Assembly (NCBI GenBank): GCA_026967495.1
Contig: CP114060.1
Span: 3,844,001 to 3,908,000 of the forward strand
Origin: Rouxiella badensis
GTDB lineage: Bacteria > Pseudomonadota > Gammaproteobacteria > Enterobacterales > Enterobacteriaceae
Reading direction: 5' to 3'
DNA: 64,000 nucleotides
Part shown: positions 19,622 to 29,051 of the stretch, piece after piece
Position numbering within the stretch: the stretch's first letter is position 1
How the letters are laid out: each line of letters opens with the position of its first letter
Notes under the pieces: model-generated
What the model was told of the DNA's origin: nothing
The model's database searches: none
The model's input: only the letters and a program-made list of their open reading frames with translations
Translations under genes and position numbers: made by a program

Positions 19622-20600
19622 TTAACCGCCAACCTGCTTCAAGTATTCGATATATTTTGCCATCCCTTCACGCAGCGGGGTAAAGCTCGAGGTATAGCCT
19701 GCAGCTCTAATTTTGCTGATGTCAGCCTGAGTAAAGTATTGCGCCTTCTCTTTCAACACCTCGGGAAACGGGGCAAAATGGATGTTTTGCTTTCTTTGCG
19801 ACAGGTCGAAGGCCGTTTTTGCAATAGTGAGAAACGAATTGGCCTCACCGGTGCCGACATTATAAATACCCGACTGAGGCTGGGTGACTAATAACCAGTT
19901 AATGACCTGAGTCACATCATCGATATAGATAAAGTCTCTCGACTGTTCGCCGTCATTAAACTCGGGAATTTCAGACTTAAATAATGTCACCGGTTTATCA
20001 TTTAACACCGACTGACATATATTGCCTACCGAGGCTCTTCATGTTGCCTTTGTGGTACTCTCCGGGACCGTAAACGTTAAATAGTTTAAGCCCGTACCAG
20101 TGCTTAGGCGTTTGAATATTTTTATTTTCAACGTCGCGAGCCACGCGTAAATCAAAAATATTCTTGCTCCAGCTATAAAGATTAAGCGGGGTCAGTTTAT
20201 TCAGAAAGCGCGGGGACTGATGGTCTTTGAATCCTTCGGAGCCGTCGCCGTAGGTACAGGAGGAGGAAGCATAGATAAAAGTGACTTCGTTCTCTGCGCA
20301 GAATTTCCACAGGCGGACCGAGCGGGAGAAGTTGTTCTCGAGCACGTCATCGGCGTCAACCGCCGTGGTTTCAGATTTAGCCCCCAGGTGGATGATAGCC
20401 TCGATTTTTGGTTTCTTCTCTAACCAGGCATCGAGTTTTGACAGCGGGATGAAGTCACTGAATTCGCAATTGCTAATATTACGCCACTTTTCATCACAGC
20501 CCATTGCATCGCAAATAACCACATCCGTAATACCGGTTTTATTTAATGATGACAGCACATTAGAGCCGATGAATCCGGCCGCACCGGTTAATAAGATCAT
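19622..20600 (-). CDS. HldD-like NAD(P)-dependent heptose epimerase (frame interrupted at 20031-20037)
   Basis: This extended SDR protein resembles ADP-L-glycero-D-manno-heptose 6-epimerase HldD but is diverged. The Rossmann motif GAAGFIGSN is at the N-terminus. The catalytic Ser region is ASSSCTYGDG and the YxxxK motif is YSWSK. FNVYGPGEYHKGNM and YNVGTGEANSF match HldD blocks. The frame breaks at GAGGCTC (20031-20037); removing one base gives GAGCTC and MKSSVGNICQSVLND. The total is 325 residues (E. coli HldD 310). It is not next to lipopolysaccharide genes, so it may be a second, surface-polysaccharide-related copy. Confidence 0.85.
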
Positions 20601-20871
20601 GATAAGTCCAGACGTTCTCTTACGTTAAATTAACGACACGGGGAATTAAGTGTGAAAAATATAACATGAATATTACGAGCAAAAATATCAGTAATTTCTG
20701 ATAAGCTTATCAAAAATAATAAATCACACAATTCCTTGATCTGACGCACTTTTAATATAACTCATTAATTTACATGGCGTTATTTTAATCAGAATAATTA
20801 CGGGGATAGACGGAAAGGAAAAATATAACACTTAGTTACCCGGAAATAATATTCTCTGCGAATATTCTCAT
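20601..20871. promoter_or_regulatory. AT-rich upstream region of the HldD-like gene
   Basis: About 270 bp of strongly AT-rich DNA with no ORF lies between the epimerase start and the terminator of the aldehyde dehydrogenase gene. It is presumably the epimerase promoter region. I recognise no specific operator. Confidence 0.4.
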
Positions 20872-20900
20872 AAAACGAACCTGCATTGCACAGGTTCGTT
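20872..20900 (-). terminator. rho-independent terminator after the aldehyde dehydrogenase gene
   Basis: AACGAACCTG and CAGGTTCGTT form a perfect 10-bp stem with a 7-base loop. On the minus strand it is followed by a short T run and lies about 25 bp after the stop codon. Confidence 0.8.
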
Positions 20901-20922
20901 GCGGCTATTTTATACGAATAAA

Positions 20923-22351
20923 TTAATGAGACAGAATTTGTTCTAACTGTTCGAGCTTTTCACCATAAGGTGCCCGCAGTCTCAGGCTGGATTCACCGCT
21001 CGGACTTTGCTCAACCACAGCTTTGGCGTGGCTAAAACGCAGGAAGCCGTGAATGCCGTGATAGGCACCCATCCCTGACGGACCCACACCGCCAAACGGC
21101 AGGCTCTCGACCGAGGAGTGCGTCATGATGTCATTAATGACCAGGCCACCCGAGGTGGTCATATCGGCCATACGACGCTGATTTTCGGCATTATCACCAA
21201 AGTAGTAGGCAGCCAGGGGACGAGGATGCGCATTGATGTAAGCCACCGCTTCCTGCTCCTGCTGATAACTTTTCAGCGGCAGAACCGGACCAAACACCTC
21301 TTCTTGCATCACGCGCATATCATCGGTCGCGTTCAGCACCAGCACGGTGGCCATTTTACGGGTGGCCGCGTCATAGGCGACTTCACCTTCGGGTGCCAGC
21401 GACACAACGGTTGCGCCCTTGCTTTTCGCGTCTTCAAGCAGCGCAATTTGTCGCTCAAAGTGCGCGTCACACACCAGCGAGGTGTAATCCGCATTGCCTT
21501 GCAGGGTGGGAAACGCCTGCTGCATAAATTCGCGCGCATGGCGCACAAACTCATCCTGCGCCCCTTCCGGCAGCAGAACATAGTCGGGTGACATACAAAT
21601 TTGCCCGGCGTTGAAGGTTTTGACTGTGAGCGTACGCTCGACCGCAGTACGCAAATTAGCGTCAGGCGCCACCAGCACCGGCGATTTTCCGCCCAACTCC
21701 AGCGTGACCGGCACCAGGTTTTCTGCCGCAGCGCGCATCACGTGGCGACCCACGGCCGTACTGCCGGTGAAGATCAGGTGGTCAAACTTCTGTGCACTGA
21801 ACGCCGCGCCCACATCGGCCTCACCTAGCACGGTGGTCAGTTCGAGCGAGTCAAAATACTGGCTGACCAGCTGAGCCAGCAGCGCGGAGGTTTTCGGCGT
21901 CAGTTCGGAAGGCTTGAAAATTGCCCGGTTACCGGCGGCAAACACGCCAGCCAGCGGAGAGAACGCCAGATTCAGCGGGAAGTTCCACGGCACGATGATG
22001 CCGACAACGCCGAGCGGCTGAAACTCGATTCGCGCCTGCATGCCTGGCATTGGCTCGCTGTTTTCCTGCGTCTGCATCCACTGCGCCACGTTTTCCTGCG
22101 CATGTTGCAAAGATTTAATAGACATACCGACGTCGGCAGCCAGCGACTGATAGCGGCTACGATTGCCATAATCGGCGCAGATAGCCTCGGCCAGCGCCTG
22201 ATGATTTTCCTTAAGCAGGCGCTCGGCGCGCTGTAGTCGGTCGAGTCGCAGCTCGAGGCTCGCCGGAGTCCGCTTCAATGTGCGCCTGTTTCATGGTCGC
22301 GACAACGCCAGGAAGCTGGTCGATAGTGATATTTTTAAATTCGTTATTCAC
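20923..22351 (-). CDS. coniferyl-aldehyde-dehydrogenase-like ALDH (frame interrupted at 22255-22261)
   Basis: This aldehyde dehydrogenase superfamily enzyme oxidises an aldehyde to the acid with NAD(P)+. The catalytic Cys is in FNAGQICMSPDYV, the general base in LELGGKSPV, and the cofactor fold shows FTGSTAVGRHVM. EVFGPVLPL is also present. The first roughly 30 codons, from GTG 22351 (MNNEFKNI), are in another frame. Removing one base in GAGGCTC (22255-22261) gives GAGCTC and ADSGELELRLDRLQRAE, for a total of 475 residues. It lies 73 bp downstream of the DJ-1/PfpI gene on the same strand, so both are probably under the NemR-like repressor. Confidence 0.9.
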
Positions 22352-22370
22352 AATAATTCTCTTTTACTCA

Positions 22371-22395
22371 TCCGCCGACCAAAGCGGTCGGCGGA
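22371..22395. terminator. strong hairpin between the DJ-1 and ALDH genes
   Basis: TCCGCCGACC and GGTCGGCGGA form a perfect 10-bp stem with a 5-base loop. No T run follows on the minus strand. It may attenuate transcription or stabilise the upstream message rather than terminate it. Confidence 0.55.
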
Positions 22396-22424
22396 TTTAA
22401 GCGATTTTTAGAAAGGATAAAGAC

Positions 22425-23105
22425 TTAGTGAGCCAGTTTTTTAATCAGTGCTTTAGCAACTGACGCCGAGCTGGCCGGGTTTTGACCGGTAACAAGCTGG
22501 CCGTCGACCACCACATAATCCTGCCAGTCGCCAATCTTCGAGTAGTCGGCACCGAGGCGGATAAATTCGTCTTCAACCAGGAAAGGCACGACGTCGGTTA
22601 GCCCCACGGCGGCCTCTTCAGAATTGGTGAAACCGGTAACCTTGCGACCTTTGACCAGCGCTGAGCCGTCGGCGGCCTTCACGTGGCGCAACACGCCCGG
22701 TGCATGACAGACGAAGCCGTGTGGCTTGTCGGCGTTGGCGAAAGCTTCTATTAAGGCAATCGAGTCTGCGCTCTCGGCCAGGTCCCACAGCGGGCCATGA
22801 CCGCCCGGATAAAACACCGCATCAAAGTCTGCCGCATTGACGTCGGCAAGCAGCCCCGTGCTGGCCAGTTCCTGCTGGGCCTGCGGGTCCTGACGGAAGC
22901 GGTCAGTTTCGGCAGTTTGTGCTTCAGGGGTATCACTTTTTGGATCCAGCGGAGGTTGTCCGCCTGCCGGAGAGACCAGCGTGACTTCGGCACCGGCATC
23001 TTTAAAAGCGTAATAAGGCGCAGCGAACTCCTCCAGCCAGAAGCCTGTTTTACGTCCGGTGTTGCCCAGTTTGTCGTGAGAAGTCAGAACCATCAGAATT
23101 TTCAT
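22425..23105 (-). CDS. DJ-1/PfpI (Hsp31-like) family protein, glyoxalase-type
   Basis: This 226-residue class I glutamine-amidotransferase-like protein is of the DJ-1/PfpI group. The nucleophile elbow is GFVCHAPG (Cys133, His134). An acidic residue in the conserved early position (GFWLEEFAAPY, Glu25/26) matches Hsp31/glyoxalase III-type members, and FYPGGHGPLWDLAES is typical. Such proteins detoxify methylglyoxal or act on damaged proteins. The gene is divergent from a NemR-like repressor with palindromic sites between them and lies upstream of the ALDH gene, which fits a reactive-aldehyde response. Confidence 0.9.
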   Translation of the reverse strand: MKILMVLTSHDKLGNTGRKTGFWLEEFAAPYYAFKDAGAEVTLVSPAGGQPPLDPKSDTPEAQTAETDRFRQDPQAQQELASTGLLADVNAADFDAVFYPGGHGPLWDLAESADSIALIEAFANADKPHGFVCHAPGVLRHVKAADGSALVKGRKVTGFTNSEEAAVGLTDVVPFLVEDEFIRLGADYSKIGDWQDYVVVDGQLVTGQNPASSASVAKALIKKLAH

Positions 23106-23205
23106 GTTGAACCCTTACGTGAGTGATTTGAACGGTGACACGCGGACTGCCATTGGTTTTCAAGCCTGATTTTGCAGAGCAAGCTCGAAGCTTAAAACCA
23201 ATAAC

Positions 23206-23218
23206 AGACCAGTCGTCT
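23206..23218. promoter_or_regulatory. operator-like site near the DJ-1 promoter
   Basis: AGAC-N5-GTCT with spacer CAGTC lies about 100 bp upstream of the DJ-1 start. It is the reverse complement of the core of the palindrome at 23322-23340. Confidence 0.6.
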
Positions 23219-23321
23219 AGAAACTGAATGCAGTCTCTACCTCTCGATTTATGAAGTCAATGGTTTTTTTAAAACGCTTTTTTGGGCAGTTATAGAAAAT
23301 CGTGCTTGTCGTCGGACGAAA

Positions 23322-23340
23322 ACTAGACGACTGGTCTAGT
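23322..23340. promoter_or_regulatory. perfect palindromic operator at the NemR-like gene
   Basis: ACTAGAC and GTCTAGT flank GACTG, immediately upstream of the repressor coding region. The arms resemble the NemR box (TAGACC...GGTCTA). The match with the site at 23206-23218 indicates one repressor binding both divergent promoters. Confidence 0.75.
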
Positions 23341-23359
23341 GAGTGATATTATCGCTGCC

Positions 23360-23966
23360 ATGAAACAAGCATACGATGATACTCGACAGCACATACTTGA
23401 TACCGGCTACCGAATGATGGCAGTGAAGGGCTTTACCAGCGTAGGAACTCAACGAACTGCTGCAAACGGCCGGCGTGCCCAAGGAACCGTTCTACCACTA
23501 CTTCAAGTCCAAGGAACAATACGGCCAGGCTCTGCTGGAGGACTACTTCCGCACCTATCTTGCCGCCATGGACACCCGATTCTCCGCCGCCGACCTGACC
23601 GGCCGTGAGCGGCTAATGAGCTACTGGCAAAACTGGCACGACCGCTACTCCTACGACTGTAGCACTCAGGCCTGCGATGCGCTGGAGTGTCTGGTCGTTA
23701 AGCTTAGCGCCGAGGTCGCCGACCTTTCCGAGGCAATGCGCCTTACGCTGCGCGACGGTACCACGCAGGTGATTAACCTGATCAGCGCCTGTATACAACA
23801 GGGCCAGCAAGACGGCTCCCTGACAGTTATCGATGCCCGACAGACGGCGTCCGCGCTTTATCAACTGTGGCTCGGCGGCAGTCTTCTCAATAAACTGCAC
23901 CGCGACGGCAAACCGCTGGCCCAATCGATGATTACCACTAAAGCCATTCTCGGTATCCAGGCTTAA
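23360..23966 (+). CDS. TetR-family repressor, NemR-like (frame interrupted at 23444-23450)
   Basis: The protein resembles E. coli NemR, the repressor that senses electrophiles and hypochlorite through a reactive Cys. The helix-turn-helix reads FTSVGLNELLQTAGVPKEPF then YHYFKSKEQYGQALLE after correction. The region around NemR Cys106 is conserved (ECLVVKLSAEVADLSEAMR). The frame is broken at GGAACTC (23444-23450) by one extra base, and correction gives about 201 residues. I start at ATG 23360; GTG at 23339 is in frame but lies inside the operator. Together with the divergent DJ-1 and ALDH genes it forms an electrophile-defence module. Confidence 0.88.
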
Positions 23967-24147
23967 TCCCAGCCTGGTTTTCCCTCTTTCTGCCCTCTTT
24001 TCGTCTGATTCACCGACGCCGATCACACTCCCGTCACTGTGAAGACGCTATTTTTTGCCCACACCCCGTTTTTCCCCTATACCTCTCATTAAAAACCTCT
24101 TCATTTATCGACATTATTTTTATCCCCCTCATGCGGAGCATTTACTG

Positions 24148-25929
24148 ATGGAACACGATAACGCGTTACCGCCGTTCAGTTCTCCTCGCTCGGTTAAAAT
24201 CGAAAAAATGCAGCAATTAACTGCGACGCCGGTGGTGATTATCGGTGGCGGTATCAACGGCATCAGCACCTTCCGTGAACTGGCGTTGCAGGGGATCCCG
24301 GTGATTATGGTCGAACAGGGAGACTGGTGTCAGGCCGCCAGCGGCGCGCTGTCGAGGATGATCCACGGCGGACTGCGCTATCTTGAAACCGGCGAGTTTT
24401 CGTTGGTCAAAGAATCGGTGCAGGAGCGCGACCGGTTGCTCAAGAATGCCCCACACTACGTTCACCCTCTACGGACTACGGTGCCTATTGACGGCTGGAG
24501 CGGCGGGTTGATTAACGCTGGAAAACGCTTTCTGCGCCTGAGTGAGCGCCCATCGCGACGCGGCGCCCTGATCATTAAAACCGGTCTGTCGATGTATGAC
24601 CTTTACACCCGGCAATACGGCTCTATGCCGCGCCACGAGCTGAACGGCCAGAGCGCCACACGGCAGCGTTGGCCGGATTTTGCCCACTGGGTTAAATGCA
24701 GTGCGACCTATTACGATGCGTGGATTAGCGCACCGGAAAGGCTGGGAGTTGAACTGATTAACGACGCCGAACAGGCCAATCCTCAGGCTCTGGCGCTGAA
24801 CTATGTGCAGCTGATTGGCAGCGACGGGGAAAATCTCACCCTGCTGGATACGCTCAGCGGTCAGCATTTTACGCTGCATCCTCACGTGGTGGTTAACGCC
24901 GCCGGTGCCTGGATTGATCGCCTCAATCGCACATTGATGCAAAATCATCCCGGCAAAAAACTGATCGGCGGTACCAAGGGTTCGCATCTGATTATCCGCC
25001 ATCCGCAGCTGTTGGCCGAGCTTAACGGCGAGATGGTGTACTACGAAAATCAGGAAGGCCGGGTGTGCATTATGTTTCCGTGGTATGGCAACGTGCTGGT
25101 CGGCTCGACCGATATTCGCATCGACGACCCGGATAATGTGGTGTGCGAGGCGGAGGAACAGCGCTATATCCTCGAGTCGCTGCGCTTTGTCTTTCCGCAT
25201 TTTACCGTCGATGACAAAGACGTGCTTTACACCTTCAGTGGCGTGCGTCCCCTGCCCGCGAGCGACAGCGAAGTGAACGGTCGCATTTCGCGTAACCACT
25301 CTCTGGTGCTGCTGCCACCGGAAGCCGGACGCGACTACACCACGCTGTGTCTGGTCGGCGGCAAGTGGACGACCTTCCGGAAATTTGGCCAACAGGCCGC
25401 CGATAAAGTGTTGAAGCTGATTGGCGAGCGGCGCAAGGTGAGCACGGGCGACATGGCGATTGGCGGCGGCAAAGACTACCCACAGCCCGAAAGAAAAGCC
25501 AAATGGATTCAGCAGGTCAGTCAACGGACGGGCGTGCCTATCGAACGCCTGAGCCAGCTTTTGGCGCGTTATGGCACTCTGGCGGCAAACATTGCGACCT
25601 TTATAAATCAACAGCCTGAGCCTGACGGCAATTTATCGCAGTTGCCGGACTACAGCCGCAACGAACTACGCTATCTCATTCAACGCGAACAGGTTGAGGC
25701 GCTGGAGGACCTGCTGGTGCGACGCACGCCGCTGGCAATCAGTGGCCAACTCACGCTGGCAAGGGTTAAGGAGCTCGCCGAACTGCTCGGTGACGAGCTG
25801 GGCTGGAGCACCGCGCGCACCGCCGAACATCTTGAAACCACCCTTTCACGCCTTGCCAGCCTGCACGGGCTGACCGGGCTTTATCCGCTGCACGCTTCAG
25901 AGGGAGTCAGTCATGTCAGCAACCCATAA
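24148..25929 (+). CDS. GlpD-like FAD-dependent glycerol-3-phosphate dehydrogenase family enzyme
   Basis: This 593-residue flavoprotein has an N-terminal FAD motif (PVVIIGGGINGIS) and GlpD hallmarks: GDWCQAASGALSRMIHGGLR with YLE, then VVNAAGAWID, FPWYGNVLVGSTD, YTFSGVRPLPA and LVGGKWTTFRKF. GlpD oxidises glycerol 3-phosphate and feeds quinone. Here the context (class I aldolase and FGGY kinase in the same operon) suggests another phosphorylated polyol or sugar acid. I start at ATG 24148, with GGAG upstream; an in-frame start at 24055 would add residues not typical of the family. The stop overlaps the aldolase start by 17 bp. Confidence 0.85.
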   Translation: MEHDNALPPFSSPRSVKIEKMQQLTATPVVIIGGGINGISTFRELALQGIPVIMVEQGDWCQAASGALSRMIHGGLRYLETGEFSLVKESVQERDRLLKNAPHYVHPLRTTVPIDGWSGGLINAGKRFLRLSERPSRRGALIIKTGLSMYDLYTRQYGSMPRHELNGQSATRQRWPDFAHWVKCSATYYDAWISAPERLGVELINDAEQANPQALALNYVQLIGSDGENLTLLDTLSGQHFTLHPHVVVNAAGAWIDRLNRTLMQNHPGKKLIGGTKGSHLIIRHPQLLAELNGEMVYYENQEGRVCIMFPWYGNVLVGSTDIRIDDPDNVVCEAEEQRYILESLRFVFPHFTVDDKDVLYTFSGVRPLPASDSEVNGRISRNHSLVLLPPEAGRDYTTLCLVGGKWTTFRKFGQQAADKVLKLIGERRKVSTGDMAIGGGKDYPQPERKAKWIQQVSQRTGVPIERLSQLLARYGTLAANIATFINQQPEPDGNLSQLPDYSRNELRYLIQREQVEALEDLLVRRTPLAISGQLTLARVKELAELLGDELGWSTARTAEHLETTLSRLASLHGLTGLYPLHASEGVSHVSNP

Positions 25930-26752
25930 GGTCAGGCTTAATCGACTGTTTAACAATGGAAAATGTCTCGATGTCGCTATCGATCACGGCATCGCCAACG
26001 AACCGGATTTTCTGATTGGGCTTGAAGATATCAGCACCGTGATGAGCAGCCTCATCGCCGCGCAGCCCGATGCTATTCAGGTTAACTACGGTCAGGCTGA
26101 CTTGCTGCAACAGGTGGCGCAGAAAAAACCGGCGCTGGTGCTGCGTACCGACGTCGGCAACGCCTATAACGCCGCACGTCACCGTGAAATGTGGGCGGTG
26201 TTGCACAATCCCGAACAACCTATCCTCGCCGCCTTACAAATGGATGCCGCCGCAGTCGTGGTTAATCTCTACATGATCCCCGATGAACCAGGCATTTTCC
26301 GCCAATGCGTCGAAAATATTGGCCGTCTGCGCCACGCCTGCGAAAAATACGCCATGCCGCTGATGATTGAACCATTGGTGATGGCCCCCGCCGGTCAGGG
26401 CGCAGCCTACGGATCTTTGGGCGACGTCGACAAGATTGTGCCGCTGGTCCGACTGGCCCGCGAGCTGGGTGCCGATATTATCAAGGCCGACCCGACCGAT
26501 AACGTTGAAGACTTTCATCGCGTGGTGGAAGCCGCACGCTGCCCGACGCTGGTACGAGGCGGCGGTAAGGGTGAACTGTCGGCAGTATTGGACAAGACCG
26601 CCGCACTGATGGCCCAGGGTGCCTCGGGGATGGTCTACGGCCGCAACGTATACCAGCACAGCAATCCGTCACAGGTGGTGAAGGCGCTGATGGCTATTAT
26701 CCATCAGGGCGCAAGCGGCACGGATGCGCTGGAGATTTATCAGCGGTTCTGA
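25913..26752 (+). CDS. DeoC/LacD/LsrF-family class I aldolase
   Basis: This TIM-barrel aldolase of 279 residues resembles LsrF and DhnA-type fructose-bisphosphate aldolases. The Schiff-base Lys is Lys191 in GADIIKADP, and the barrel shows VAIDHGIANEP, PDAIQVNYGQ and VRGGGKGELS (phosphate-binding). It probably cleaves or rearranges a phosphorylated sugar produced by the adjacent dehydrogenase and kinase. Overlap with the preceding dehydrogenase gene indicates translational coupling. The exact substrate is unknown. Confidence 0.87.
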   Translation: MSATHKVRLNRLFNNGKCLDVAIDHGIANEPDFLIGLEDISTVMSSLIAAQPDAIQVNYGQADLLQQVAQKKPALVLRTDVGNAYNAARHREMWAVLHNPEQPILAALQMDAAAVVVNLYMIPDEPGIFRQCVENIGRLRHACEKYAMPLMIEPLVMAPAGQGAAYGSLGDVDKIVPLVRLARELGADIIKADPTDNVEDFHRVVEAARCPTLVRGGGKGELSAVLDKTAALMAQGASGMVYGRNVYQHSNPSQVVKALMAIIHQGASGTDALEIYQRF

Positions 26753-26815
26753 TGTGCATATTGCTTGAACTGGCGCTTAAGCGGTGCGCCGTAAACCCTA
26801 GATTGCGGGGTATTT

Positions 26816-28315
26816 ATGAGTGAATGTCTGCTTGGGATTGACGCGGGTAACACCATGATCAAGGCGGTGCTGTTTAGTCTTAGTGGCACCGTCTTGTCCG
26901 TCGCAGAATGTGCCGGTGAAACGCATCAGCCGCAGCCGGGCTTTGCAGAGCGCCCGGTTGAGGACATCTATTTCGGCGTCACGCAGGCCATTCGCGATTG
27001 CCTGTTGCGCGCACCACAGCAAAATATGCGGGTCATTGCCGTCGGTGCCGCCGGACACGGCAACGGCCTGTATGCGCTCGACCCACAGCAGCGACCGCTG
27101 CTGGGTATTCAGTCTATCGATCATCGCGCTTTTGCCCGCGTGCATGAACTGGAACTCACGGGACTTGACCGCGCCATTTATACTCGTTCGCTGCAAAAAC
27201 CCTGGCCTGCGGCCACGCCGGTGCTTATCAGCTGGCTAAAATGCCACCGCCAGGACGTTTATCGCCGCATCGGCCACCTGCTGCTTGCCAAGGACGTGAT
27301 TGCCCATTTTCTCAGCGGCGAGATTTCGGGCGACTATTCAGACGCCGCCGGGGCAGGTCTGCTCTATTACGCCAGCCGCAGCTATGACCCTGAACTGATG
27401 GCGCTTTACGATATTGAAGACGCGCTGCCGCTGCTGCCACCGCTGCATGAGTCCTGTGAAGTGGTGGGCAAGGTCACGCCACAGGCCGCGGCGTTGACCG
27501 GTCTACCCGCAGGTATTCCGGTGGTAGCCGGGATTTTTGACGTGGTGGCCAGCGCCGTCGGGTCAGGCGTGGTCAATGTCGGGGAGGCCTCTATTGTCGC
27601 CGGAACCTGGAGCATCAATCAGGTGGTGGTCGACAAGCCGGACTATCTGCGCCCGGTATTTATGAATTCGATGATAGAAGGTGACCGCTATATGGCAATT
27701 GAGGCCAGCGCCACCTCAGCGGCTAATCTTGACTGGTTTTTACGCGAGTTTGACGACGGACGAGCCGGTCAGGGCGCGGCGCGCAGCAGTGACATCGTCG
27801 CCAGCGTAACGCCGAACAATCAGCTGCCGCTCTATCATCCCTATCTCTATTCGGGGCGAAAAGAAGGCCCTGCAAAGGCCGGATTCTACGGCCTGGGCGG
27901 CTGGCACACGCGTGCAGATATGCTTTATGCGCTGTTCGAAGGCGTTACCTTTGCCCACCGGGCGCACATAGACAGGCTCCGTGCCGCGGGCATCAGGTTC
28001 GAAAAAGCCACGCTTTCCGGCGGCGCGGCGCGCAGCTGCATCTGGCCGCAGATGTTTGCCGACGTTTTAGGCATCCCAATTCGCGTCACCGAGTGCAAGG
28101 AGACCGGTGCGCTGGGTGCCGCTATCTGCGCAGGCGTCGGCGTCGGTATCTGGCCGAGCCTGTCGGCGGGCGTCCTGCAGGCGGTCAGCATCTTGCCACA
28201 GCCCTTTATGCCCAATCAGCAACAGTTTGCATTTCATCATCCGCGCTATCGGCTGTTTAAAAGACTCGAAACCCTAATGGCCGAGGTCTGGCACGAAGAA
28301 GAAGCGGCAGAGTAG
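26816..28315 (+). CDS. FGGY-family carbohydrate kinase
   Basis: This 499-residue FGGY kinase phosphorylates a sugar or polyol with ATP. The N-terminal phosphate loop is LGIDAGNTMIKAVLF. VAGIFDVVASAVGSG and the C-terminal FGGY-type ATP site ATLSGGAARSCIWPQMFADV and CKETGALGAA are present. Similarity is closest in my memory to L-xylulose kinase LyxK, but that does not fix the substrate. It is the last gene of the dehydrogenase-aldolase-kinase operon and is followed by a terminator at 28332-28357. Confidence 0.9.
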   Translation: MSECLLGIDAGNTMIKAVLFSLSGTVLSVAECAGETHQPQPGFAERPVEDIYFGVTQAIRDCLLRAPQQNMRVIAVGAAGHGNGLYALDPQQRPLLGIQSIDHRAFARVHELELTGLDRAIYTRSLQKPWPAATPVLISWLKCHRQDVYRRIGHLLLAKDVIAHFLSGEISGDYSDAAGAGLLYYASRSYDPELMALYDIEDALPLLPPLHESCEVVGKVTPQAAALTGLPAGIPVVAGIFDVVASAVGSGVVNVGEASIVAGTWSINQVVVDKPDYLRPVFMNSMIEGDRYMAIEASATSAANLDWFLREFDDGRAGQGAARSSDIVASVTPNNQLPLYHPYLYSGRKEGPAKAGFYGLGGWHTRADMLYALFEGVTFAHRAHIDRLRAAGIRFEKATLSGGAARSCIWPQMFADVLGIPIRVTECKETGALGAAICAGVGVGIWPSLSAGVLQAVSILPQPFMPNQQQFAFHHPRYRLFKRLETLMAEVWHEEEAAE

Positions 28316-28331
28316 AACTCGCCCTCACCTA

Positions 28332-28357
28332 AGCCAGCCTCCCCGGCTGGCCTTTTT
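28332..28357 (+). terminator. rho-independent terminator of the kinase operon
   Basis: GCCAGCC and GGCTGGC form a 7-bp stem with a short C-rich loop and are followed by five T. It lies about 17 bp after the FGGY kinase stop. Confidence 0.85.
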
Positions 28358-28483
28358 GGTGCATTTTTGCACTGCGCTCGCCCCTATCTCTCACCTTCTG
28401 GCTTATTCATCCTCGCTCAAAAATTCATCACACTGATTTTTATCGACTAAATATTGTTCACCCGTTTGGCATAACTGTTGCAT

Positions 28484-28503
28484 TTAATTAGTTAATTAAT
28501 TAA
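28484..28503. promoter_or_regulatory. TTAATTAA-type operator, site 1
   Basis: A 20-bp near-palindrome of TTAATTAA character lies 42-61 bp upstream of the 28545 gene. Its reverse complement fits the pattern TTAAYTAAYYRAYTAATTAA, which also describes sites at 30529-30548 and 41312-41331. It is probably the binding site of the TetR regulator at 30667-31308. Confidence 0.6.
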
Positions 28504-28544
28504 CGCCGTTTTTTATTGCACCATTAACATCAGGAGAACAGGTC

Positions 28545-29021
28545 ATGACGGTTGATGAAGTGATTGCGCGTTTCGAGCAGGAACGCGAAAAGATCTGGTT
28601 TGAACAGCCCGCTGAAATTGCCGACCTCGGTAAGGGTATCGTTCCGCGCGGCACCGGGGCACGCGGCCAGTACCTCAGCACCATCATCTTTGCCGAAGGT
28701 GAAGCGCGCACGCTGGCCGACGAGATGCTGTGGGGACTCATTCGTGTGGCCGAAGACAATCCCGAGGCCGATTTGAAAACTCTGCAACTGCTGATTAAAG
28801 AGATTATCGGTTACAAGGCAGACTTTTTCGATTTCGTCAGCCTGCCCGAAGCTGCAAAAATGGTTCATCTGTATGTGGCCACCGCCGAGCGTTGTGAAAC
28901 GCTTGGCGAGCTGGCAAACCTCTCTCACGCCGCCCTGTCGTGGGCAAACCGTCTGCATATGTGGGTCGATTTCATTCTTCCCTGGGGTCTCGGCGACGGC
29001 TTCCGCCGCGTAAAAGCCTAA
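28545..29021 (+). CDS. helical protein, possibly cucumopine-synthase C-terminal-like
   Basis: This 158-residue protein is predicted mostly helical. Blocks include EKIWFEQPAEIADLGKGIVP, YLSTIIFAEGEARTLADEML and WANRLHMWVDFILPWGLGDG. I think it corresponds to the helical-bundle domain described at the C-terminus of cucumopine synthase, an opine-forming enzyme. That assignment is from memory and needs a profile search. The next gene encodes a DUF3830-like beta-barrel protein 30 bp away, which I take to be the partner domain as a separate subunit. An operator-like site precedes the gene. Confidence 0.55.
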   Translation: MTVDEVIARFEQEREKIWFEQPAEIADLGKGIVPRGTGARGQYLSTIIFAEGEARTLADEMLWGLIRVAEDNPEADLKTLQLLIKEIIGYKADFFDFVSLPEAAKMVHLYVATAERCETLGELANLSHAALSWANRLHMWVDFILPWGLGDGFRRVKA

Positions 29022-29051
29022 TCATCTATTGCTGTTTAATCAGGGGGAACC

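Noticed and set aside
23444..23450. Firm assignment of the NemR-like frameshift to GAGCTC
   Set aside because: NemR has Gly-Leu at this position, which favours GGACTC with an extra A over GAGCTC; left as ambiguous.
24469..25611. 380-codon ORF on the strand opposite the GlpD-like gene
   Set aside because: It is a shadow of a well-supported gene; the translation has no recognisable motifs.
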